A stretch of DNA of 30,292 nt. Source: MedAcidi-G1 sp002713545 (lineage in GTDB: Bacteria; Actinomycetota; Acidimicrobiia; Acidimicrobiales; MedAcidi-G1). Every line of letters starts with the position of its first letter. Position 1 is the first letter of the stretch. Position numbers and translations under genes: made by a program. The notes below the pieces were generated by a model. It searched no databases. It saw only the letters and a program-made list of their open reading frames with translations, and was not told the DNA's origin. The stretch is taken from NCBI GenBank assembly GCA_964013895.1, contig CAXGYF010000023.1:1-30292 (forward strand). The letters run 5' to 3'. Positions 24,633 through 30,292 of the stretch are shown here, piece after piece.

Positions 24633-25811
24633 GTGTCTTTAAAAGATGAAGAAATATATGAAGCTATTTCCGAGATACTGCCAAAACTAGGGACTGAAAC
24701 CTCGCCTACAGTTTTAGGAGCTGGTAGTGATGATCTAGAATCAGGCAAAAACTACCTACAAACCCTTGTTGAGGAAGGCTGGATGCTGCCCACTTGGCCT
24801 CGCGAGTACGGCGGCAGAGATTCGACTGCTGAAGAGGCCTCTCAGATTTCTCGAACTTTGGGTTTATTCGAAGGTGCAGATCTTTACCCCTATGGAGTTG
24901 GTTTGAGTCTTGTGGGTCCTGTTTTGATGGAATTGGGTACAAAAGATCAAATGGACAGGTGGCTTCTTCCTATTGCAAATGGTTCTGAAATTTGGTGTCA
25001 AATGTTCTCAGAACCTGACGCCGGTTCCGATTTAGCAAATGTAGCAATGACTGCGCAAAAAGACGGAGAAGAATGGGTTTTAAACGGTTCGAAAGTTTGG
25101 ACTTCGAGAGGTGCGTATTCTAAATGGGGAATGTGTCTTGCCCGCACAGATCCCGAAACAACAAAACACTCTGGACTTACGATGTTTGCTATGGACATGG
25201 ATTCCAACGGAGTTGAAGTTAGAACCATTGAACAGATGAACGGAGATAAACATTTCAGTGAAGTATTTGTTTCCGATGTGGTTGTTGAAGACAGAAATCG
25301 CATTGGCCAGATGGGAGATGGTTGGAAAATCGCAGTAAAAACTCTTGCATTGGAAAGGTCGAGTTTGGGAGGAAGGTCATTTGGCGGAGGTGATCAGTCA
25401 AATGGTCTTCCAAGCTGGCTAGAGGACTGGAAAGCCAAAGGCTATTTAGATGATCCCGTGCCAAGGCAAAAAGCGATGAAAGCATTCATGCTTCACCGCG
25501 TCAATCAGCTGACTATTTCACGCGCAGCAGCTTCAGGAAATAGCTCCGGCCCTGCGGGTTCTGGTGCCAAATTGAGAAGTGTTCTGGCATTTAAATTTCG
25601 CGCTTATTTATCAAAAGAATTTTACGGAGCAGAAGGAATGCTTATAAATGATCATGAACACATTGAATTTTTAACCGGACCATCGATGTCTATTCGTGGG
25701 GGCACAGATGAAGTTCAGAGAAATATTCTTGGCGAGCGCGTGCTGGGTCTTCCTACAGAACACCGAGTCGACAAGGAAGGAACTTACAGAGAGTTGCTAA
25801 AAAGAAAGTGA
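24633..25811 (+). CDS. Acyl-CoA dehydrogenase (FadE-like)
   Basis: 392 residues from GTG 24633. SEPDAGSDLANVAM and WVLNGSKVWTSRG are the FAD/substrate blocks of acyl-CoA dehydrogenases; GDGWKIAVKTLALERSSLGG and the late RGGTDEVQRNILGERVLG complete the flavin-binding C-domain. It introduces a 2,3-double bond into an acyl-CoA and passes electrons to ETF. GTAGGG lies about 11 bases before the GTG; an upstream ATG at 24576 would add 19 atypical residues and abut the M20 start, so it is less likely. The 3' end abuts the citrate synthase gene with no gap. Substrate (fatty, branched or steroid side-chain CoA) not decided. Confidence 0.87.
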   Translation: MSLKDEEIYEAISEILPKLGTETSPTVLGAGSDDLESGKNYLQTLVEEGWMLPTWPREYGGRDSTAEEASQISRTLGLFEGADLYPYGVGLSLVGPVLMELGTKDQMDRWLLPIANGSEIWCQMFSEPDAGSDLANVAMTAQKDGEEWVLNGSKVWTSRGAYSKWGMCLARTDPETTKHSGLTMFAMDMDSNGVEVRTIEQMNGDKHFSEVFVSDVVVEDRNRIGQMGDGWKIAVKTLALERSSLGGRSFGGGDQSNGLPSWLEDWKAKGYLDDPVPRQKAMKAFMLHRVNQLTISRAAASGNSSGPAGSGAKLRSVLAFKFRAYLSKEFYGAEGMLINDHEHIEFLTGPSMSIRGGTDEVQRNILGERVLGLPTEHRVDKEGTYRELLKRK

Positions 25812-27080
25812 TCAGCGTTTGTCTATAGGTTCGACATCTCGTTCAGGTGACCCGATATAGATTTGACGAGGTCTTGCTATGCGAGAGTTTTGTGAGAGCA
25901 TTTCGTCCCAGTGTGCTAACCATCCAGGAGTTCTTCCAATCGCAAAAAGCACTGTAAACATTTCAACTGGAAAACCCATTGCCTGATATGTGAGACCAGA
26001 ATAGAAATCAACATTTGGGTAAAGTTTGCGACTTACAAAATAATCGTCAGCCAATGCCACTTCTTCAAGCTTTAATGCCATATCTAACAGAGGGTTTTTA
26101 CCCACGACCTCGAAGACTTCATGTGCTGTGTCTTTTACGATTCGAGCTCGTGGATCGTAATTCTTGTAAACCCTATGCCCAAAACCCATAAGACGTCTTT
26201 CGCCCGCTTTCACTGCATTTATGAAGCTATCGATTTGATCGTATGTCCCTATTTCTTCGAGCATCCGAATAACACTTTCATTTGCGCCACCATGAAGTGG
26301 GCCAGATAATGCCGAGCAAGCTGCTGACACAGTCAAATATGGATCTGCTAGCGAACTACCCACTACTCGACCTGCAGTAGTTGAACAATTCTGACTGTGA
26401 TCTGCATGAAGAATAAATAAAAGATCTAGTGCACGTCGGAGTACAGGGTCTACTTCATGTTCAGAATCTCCCGGTCTGAACATCATTGAAAGAAAATTAT
26501 TTGTGTAGTCCAGATCTGGATCTGGGAGCACGTAAGGGGTTCCTACGCTACGTCTATACGCGCTAGCTGCGAGAGTAGGCATTTTTGCTATCAGCCTGAC
26601 GATCTGTTTTCTACGCACTAGCGGATCTTCTACATCCTTACTCTCCGGGAAGAAGGTTGATAGTGCTGCGACAGTCGACACTAAGACTCCCATAGCATGT
26701 GCATCATCTCTAAACCCTTCAAGAATCCTTTTATGAAAGTTTTCGTGAATAGTGGATTCTTCTTGAATTTCTTCTTCCCAAGATGCAAGTTGCTCTCTTG
26801 TGGGTAGTTCACCGTTTAACAGGAGATAGGCGACTTCAAGAAAAGAGCATTCCTTGCCAAGTTGTTCAATCGGGTAGCCTCGGTACCTTAGAAAGCCTGC
26901 ATTTCCATCTAACTCTGTTACAGCACTATGGGCACCAGAAGTGTTTCCAAATGAAGCGTCATCAAACCAAATGCCTGGAAGCAGTTTTGACCACTCAGCA
27001 GAATCAACCCCGTTTTTATGTATAGGAATTTCTATTGAATCTCCGGTCCTGTTATCTGTGATGCTTATACTTTCAGACAC
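25812..27080 (-). CDS. gltA: Citrate synthase (type II-like, GltA family)
   Basis: 422 residues, matching the usual length of bacterial GltA (about 427). The N-terminal beta-rich segment (SISITDNRTGDSIEIPIHKN) and GFLRYRGYPIEQLG are typical. Catalytic His residues are in SGPLHGGANE and GFGHRVYK, and the Asp in NVDFYSGLTYQAMG; the C-terminus has IGRTPGWLAHWDEM. It condenses acetyl-CoA and oxaloacetate at the entry to the citric acid cycle. The start is GTG 27080 with AAAGG about 11 bases upstream. Its stop is immediately adjacent to that of the convergent acyl-CoA dehydrogenase gene. Confidence 0.95.
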   Translation of the reverse strand: MSESISITDNRTGDSIEIPIHKNGVDSAEWSKLLPGIWFDDASFGNTSGAHSAVTELDGNAGFLRYRGYPIEQLGKECSFLEVAYLLLNGELPTREQLASWEEEIQEESTIHENFHKRILEGFRDDAHAMGVLVSTVAALSTFFPESKDVEDPLVRRKQIVRLIAKMPTLAASAYRRSVGTPYVLPDPDLDYTNNFLSMMFRPGDSEHEVDPVLRRALDLLFILHADHSQNCSTTAGRVVGSSLADPYLTVSAACSALSGPLHGGANESVIRMLEEIGTYDQIDSFINAVKAGERRLMGFGHRVYKNYDPRARIVKDTAHEVFEVVGKNPLLDMALKLEEVALADDYFVSRKLYPNVDFYSGLTYQAMGFPVEMFTVLFAIGRTPGWLAHWDEMLSQNSRIARPRQIYIGSPERDVEPIDKR

Positions 27081-27139
27081 TTTTAGTTTTACCTTTCGTC
27101 AATCTCTAATTTATCGGCGTAATTAAATCCACGAGCAGT

Positions 27140-28507
27140 TTATAGGGGGATATTGTCATGTTTGCGTTTCGGTAGGCGTTCCTTTTTCTCAGATAAAAGC
27201 TCCAATGCTGAAGCAATTTCAGACCTCGTTTCAGACGGTTCTATTACCCGATCAACTGAACCTCTATCTGCTGCAACAAATGGGTTAAGCATTTTCTCTT
27301 CATAGCCACTCTCAAGAGAAAGTTTTTCTTCATCGCTAGCATCGCGATGAAGAATCTCAACTGCTCCTTTAGCTCCCATAACTGCTATTTCAGCTGAAGG
27401 CCAAGCCAGCATGAGATCATTCCCCATGTAACGCGAATCCATAACTATGTATGCACCTCCATAAGATTTTCTGAGAGTCAGGCAAACTCTTGGAACGGTT
27501 GCTCGTGCATATGCAAAAGCCATTTGTGCTCCGTATCGAATCATGCCGCGCCATTCAAGGTCTTTTCCTGGGTAAAACCCAGAAGTATCCACAAAGGTGA
27601 CCAATGGCAAATTAAAAGAATCACAGAATGAAACAAACCTCGCTCCTTTTTGAGAGGCGGGTATGTCTAAAGTTCCCGCCATTGATTGCGGTTGGTTTGC
27701 GACTATTCCAATTGGTCTTCCTGAAATGGAAGCAAATGCGGTTACAAGATTAGGAGCCCAATTTTTGCGAGATTCAAGAATGTGATTTTCATCAACCACA
27801 CAATTAATTACATCGCGAATGTCGTAACTGTCCGAGATGGAAGTCGGCAGAATTGCACCTGCTTCAGGGGTCGGGCGATTGGGTGGATCATCACAAGTCC
27901 AGCCTCGAGGAATTTCGTATGCGTTATTGGGGAAAAAGGATAACAACTCTTGTATAAGTTCTTTACCTTCGTCCAGACTGCTTACTGAAAAATGGCAAAC
28001 ACCAGTGGTCCGATCATGCAACGAAGCGCCTCCTAGATCTTCGTTGTTGGTAGTTTCGCCAGTAAACAATTCAGCCATCCGCGGACCGCTTACGAAGGCG
28101 TAACTATCGTCAACCATTATTACAAAGTCAGCAAGACCTAGAAGTAGTGCTGGTCCAGAGACTGTGGGTCCGGTAACACAAAAAATAACCGGCACTTTTC
28201 CAGAGCATTTTACAAATTCTCTAGCTGCAGTACCCCAACTATGTATTGCAGCCACACCCTCTAGTATGTCAGCCCCGGATGATTCCACGAAACAAAGCAG
28301 CGGCATACCTTGTTCATGAGCCATTTTTGCAGCAGCTGCAAGGTTTTCACCGTCGATTGGTTTTATTGAATTATTTTCTCCAGTTCCAATTTCTACCCGC
28401 ATTACATTTCGACCGGCTAAGGAAACTACATTTGAAATTACAGAACTTGCCGTTTTGCCCCTAATTTTCACTGAGTGTCTAGATTCGCTGTCCTTATTTA
28501 GATGCAT
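27140..28507 (-). CDS. Acyl-CoA carboxylase beta (carboxyltransferase) subunit, N-terminally short
   Basis: 455 residues of the AccD/PccB carboxyltransferase family, which usually spans about 510-540. The N-half crotonase fold shows GENLAAAAKMAHEQGMPLLC, VESSGADILEGVAAIHSWG, VPVIFCVTGPTVSGPALLLG and AFVSGPRM; the C-half has RPIGIVANQPQSMAGTLDI, FVDTSGFYPGKDLEWRGMIR, SYGGAYIVMDSRYMGNDLMLAWPSAEIAVMG (in part) and FVAADRGSVDRVI. The leading TARERI/LLDPGSF region of typical beta subunits is absent. No biotin carboxylase or biotin carrier gene is nearby, so the partner must be elsewhere. It starts inside the last 10 bases of the LysR gene, implying coupled translation. The CoA substrate is unknown. 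Confidence 0.82.
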   Translation of the reverse strand: MHLNKDSESRHSVKIRGKTASSVISNVVSLAGRNVMRVEIGTGENNSIKPIDGENLAAAAKMAHEQGMPLLCFVESSGADILEGVAAIHSWGTAAREFVKCSGKVPVIFCVTGPTVSGPALLLGLADFVIMVDDSYAFVSGPRMAELFTGETTNNEDLGGASLHDRTTGVCHFSVSSLDEGKELIQELLSFFPNNAYEIPRGWTCDDPPNRPTPEAGAILPTSISDSYDIRDVINCVVDENHILESRKNWAPNLVTAFASISGRPIGIVANQPQSMAGTLDIPASQKGARFVSFCDSFNLPLVTFVDTSGFYPGKDLEWRGMIRYGAQMAFAYARATVPRVCLTLRKSYGGAYIVMDSRYMGNDLMLAWPSAEIAVMGAKGAVEILHRDASDEEKLSLESGYEEKMLNPFVAADRGSVDRVIEPSETRSEIASALELLSEKKERLPKRKHDNIPL

Positions 28508-29409
28508 ACTTCGATGCCTGACTGTTTAGGACCGATCTCTTTTACTACCTCATGTATAACTTCATTGGTTGCCCTTGCAGGAAGAGATGGTGTCATTCTT
28601 TTGTTTCTTATGAGCGTCACTGGTCTTTTAATCAGTCCGTTTATTCTTATCAGCTTCCAGTTGTCGTTGGGGTATCCAGAAGCCGCACTAGCGGGAAGAA
28701 CAGCAGGGGCATGACCTTGAAAAGCGAGAGAAGCTAAAAGTCGCAGTCCGTCAATTTCTGCGCCAATTTTAATTTCTACGCCGACAGATGATAGTTCTTC
28801 GTCCAATGAGTCGCGAAAAAACGTTCCTTGTGGTGTCACCATCATTTCGTATTCAGAAAGATCTTGAACCGATACTGATTCGCGTTCAGATAAGGGGTGA
28901 CCTGCTGGCGCGACAATTATTTTTTCCTCTTTAAATAATGTTTCAGATTCTAAACTTGCGTTCATCGCAGGTGTATCAATGATTGCGAGGTCAAGGTCCC
29001 CAGAAAGAATTTTTTGAGTTAACGAATTTGTGTCAGAGTCAATGAGCCTTGGCTGGAGAGAGGGAAAGGCTTTAGTAAGTTTTTCTAGGAGGGGCGCAAT
29101 TATCCAACGGGCGGTCGTGCCTATGCAACCTATTTGAACCTGACCTTCTACTTCTTCGTTTATCGAAAGAAGGTCGTCCGAGATTGCTTTGATCTCGGCT
29201 CTAATCCTGCGAGCTCTGCTAATGACCGCTAGACCTTCGGGTGTTGGTTGCATAGTACGTCGATCTAATAAGACTGTTCCCAGTTCCTTTTCTAGTTTTG
29301 CAACATGATTTGATACGTTTGATTGGACTGTGTGAAGTGAACGTGCGGCAGATGAAAAACTTCCGTGATCAGCTACAGCTATCAAATGATTTAATTGTCT
29401 TAGGTCCAT
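28498..29409 (-). CDS. LysR-family transcriptional regulator
   Basis: 303 residues from ATG 29409. The N-terminal winged helix-turn-helix reads MDLRQLNHLIAVADHGSFSSAARSL ... VSNHVAKLEKELGTVLLDR (in part), then a linker helix and the periplasmic-binding-protein-like effector domain from about residue 90 (VQIGCIGTTARWIIAPLLEKL, GDLDLAIIDTP). An ATG at 29427 adds 6 residues; neither has a clear ribosome site, and 29409 gives the customary LysR start. It overlaps the carboxyltransferase gene by 10 bases in the same direction, so it probably co-transcribes and may control that gene. Two dyads lie 53-98 bases upstream of this start. Effector unknown. Confidence 0.88.
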   Translation of the reverse strand: MDLRQLNHLIAVADHGSFSSAARSLHTVQSNVSNHVAKLEKELGTVLLDRRTMQPTPEGLAVISRARRIRAEIKAISDDLLSINEEVEGQVQIGCIGTTARWIIAPLLEKLTKAFPSLQPRLIDSDTNSLTQKILSGDLDLAIIDTPAMNASLESETLFKEEKIIVAPAGHPLSERESVSVQDLSEYEMMVTPQGTFFRDSLDEELSSVGVEIKIGAEIDGLRLLASLAFQGHAPAVLPASAASGYPNDNWKLIRINGLIKRPVTLIRNKRMTPSLPARATNEVIHEVVKEIGPKQSGIEVCI

Positions 29410-29461
29410 CACTTTTAAGGATGCCATCAGTTTTGCTGATATGCGATAAAGATTTAGCTTG

Positions 29462-29480
29462 ATGTATTTTTTTTATACAT
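29462..29480. promoter_or_regulatory. Likely LysR-type operator (dyad 1)
   Basis: ATGTAT at 29462-29467 and ATACAT at 29475-29480 form a perfect dyad around seven T. It contains the T-N11-A pattern (T29465, A29477) of LysR binding sites and lies between the LysR gene and the divergent membrane protein gene. Confidence 0.5.
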
Positions 29481-29492
29481 ATGCGTTGTTCA

Positions 29493-29507
29493 GACAGTAA
29501 TATTGTC
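29493..29507. promoter_or_regulatory. Second dyad in the LysR upstream region
   Basis: GACA at 29493-29496 and TGTC at 29504-29507 are inverted around seven AT-rich bases. Its centre (29500) is 29 bp from that of the first dyad (29471), close to three helical turns, as expected for a regulatory plus activation site pair. Confidence 0.35.
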
Positions 29508-29551
29508 AAACTCATTAAAGAACATTAAAGAAATGTAAATCACAAATATAA

Positions 29552-30292
29552 ATGAAAACTGCATTAACCATATATCTAGGAAACGATTCAGCTTTCGCTG
29601 CCGTGGATGTAAATGACCAGATCAGCTTGTTAGCTCTCAGCGAATCTGAGACAGGGTTGTCAATAAAAAAATCTTTGGGTGGCGTTGATATGTATGATCC
29701 AGAACTTAAATCGTCTGATGAAGATTTAATCCATGTTGAGTTATTCCTAGCCGATTTATTTTCTAAAGTTATTGCGCGTTGCATCAAAGTCATTGATATT
29801 TACCCAGATAAAGTTCTGCTAGTTGTAAGAGAAGAAACTGTTAATTTAGATATTTATCTTTCTGCTTCTAGACGAGCGCAAATCAGAAACATGACAGTCA
29901 TTGAGGAGAATCGTTCCCTAGCAGCTTTGGCGTCTTATGGGCCAAAAGGGGTTAGTCCAGAGTACGCACCCGCCATAGGAGGTCTGTTTTGGGTTAGGCA
30001 CGGCGACTCGCTTACAGGCCCATTACCTATAGTGACTAGAGAAGATTTAGGCACAACCGAAAAAGCTGTTAGAAAGCCTCCTGTTGTTCCATCCGCTCCG
30101 TCTGTGATTTCTCTTGGTGATCGTTCTGTTTTTGACTTACAAGTCAATAGAGGCAAAAAAAAACGTATGAATTTATCTTGGGTTCTAGTAGTTCTTATCC
30201 TTTGTGCAGGGGTAGCGTCCGTTTACTATTTTATTTCTTCTAATTCACAAGAATCTTCCCAAAAAGAATTGGAAACCGCAGTTGTTCCTGTT
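29552..30292 (+). CDS. Membrane-anchored protein of unknown function with actin/Hsp70-like start (3' end cut)
   Basis: An open frame of 247 codons runs from ATG 29552 to the right edge with no stop. The first strand-turn-strand MKTALTIYLGNDSAFAAVDV resembles the phosphate-1 loop start of actin/Hsp70-fold ATPases, but the usual Asp-Leu-Gly-Thr is changed, so ATP binding is doubtful. VLLVVREE and TVIEENRSLAALASYG resemble later strands of that fold (the Hsp70 EPxAAxxxYG segment). A Pro-rich linker follows, then a basic stretch GKKKRMN and one membrane helix WVLVVLILCAGVASVYYFI at about 209-227, with an outside Ser/Glu-rich part continuing past the window. Cytoplasmic N-terminus is inferred from the basic stretch. 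No ribosome site is evident. Divergent from the LysR gene. Confidence 0.6.
   Translation, partial: MKTALTIYLGNDSAFAAVDVNDQISLLALSESETGLSIKKSLGGVDMYDPELKSSDEDLIHVELFLADLFSKVIARCIKVIDIYPDKVLLVVREETVNLDIYLSASRRAQIRNMTVIEENRSLAALASYGPKGVSPEYAPAIGGLFWVRHGDSLTGPLPIVTREDLGTTEKAVRKPPVVPSAPSVISLGDRSVFDLQVNRGKKKRMNLSWVLVVLILCAGVASVYYFISSNSQESSQKELETAVVPV

Noticed and set aside
1..30292. CRISPR array, insertion sequence, tRNA or defence island
   Set aside because: No regularly spaced repeats, transposase motifs or cloverleaf-like sequences were noticed. The RecB/Cas4-like nuclease belongs to the TM0106 helicase-linked family, not to a Cas operon.

Overview
The window reads as a gene-dense chromosomal segment from an actinobacterium, most likely a marine member of the Acidimicrobiia. 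This placement is inferred from gene content: an F420-type LLM oxidoreductase, an Rv1155-like PPOX flavin/F420 protein, a GYD protein, an actinobacterial-style ArsC, a TM0106-type nuclease with its helicase, a large share of acyl-CoA and amine catabolism, and several start codons that look leaderless. Base composition by eye is around 40-45% G+C. No rRNA, tRNA, CRISPR array, insertion sequence or prophage gene was seen, and no stretch above 300 bases lacks a gene.

Layout. 1-1046 (-): a glutathione S-transferase-like gene, cut by the left edge. 1118-6964 (+): a three-gene overlapping unit with a RecB-like/DEDD double nuclease, a superfamily 1 helicase and an old-yellow-enzyme/TMADH-type flavoprotein. 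11718-6980 (-): a three-gene unit with a multi-pass membrane spermidine synthase-like protein, a sarcosine-oxidase-like FAD enzyme and a non-pyrrolysine MttB-family methyltransferase. It converges on the flavoprotein gene at a hairpin that probably stops transcription both ways. 11815-13661 (+): a LysM/DUF3298 lipoprotein and a nitroreductase. 14035-13709 (-): a GYD protein. 14128-18138 (+): LLM oxidoreductase, D-aminoacylase-like amidohydrolase, PPOX protein, arsenate reductase and an unknown protein. 19976-18113 (-): ribokinase and nucleoside hydrolase, together a ribonucleoside salvage step. 24566-20074 (-): M20 amidohydrolase, TesB thioesterase, D-2-hydroxyacid dehydrogenase, cyclase-family hydrolase and a stand-alone cyclic-nucleotide-binding protein. 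24633-25811 (+): acyl-CoA dehydrogenase. 27080-25812 (-): citrate synthase. 29409-27140 (-): LysR regulator and a short acyl-CoA carboxyltransferase. 29552-30292 (+): a single-pass membrane protein cut by the right edge.

How the genes may work together. The flavoprotein, sarcosine-oxidase-like enzyme and MttB homologue suggest oxidative or corrinoid-linked demethylation of methylated amines or betaines, though no corrinoid protein lies in the window. Nucleoside hydrolase and ribokinase convert ribonucleosides to base plus ribose 5-phosphate. The M20/TesB/2-hydroxyacid dehydrogenase/cyclase run looks like a catabolic operon for an unknown amide or CoA-linked substrate.

Points most worth a second look: fission of the nuclease-helicase at an 11-base overlap; a missing iron-sulfur cysteine in the flavoprotein; a membrane spermidine-synthase-like protein co-transcribed with demethylation genes; an N-terminally short carboxyltransferase coupled to a LysR gene with two dyads upstream; and recurrent leaderless promoters.
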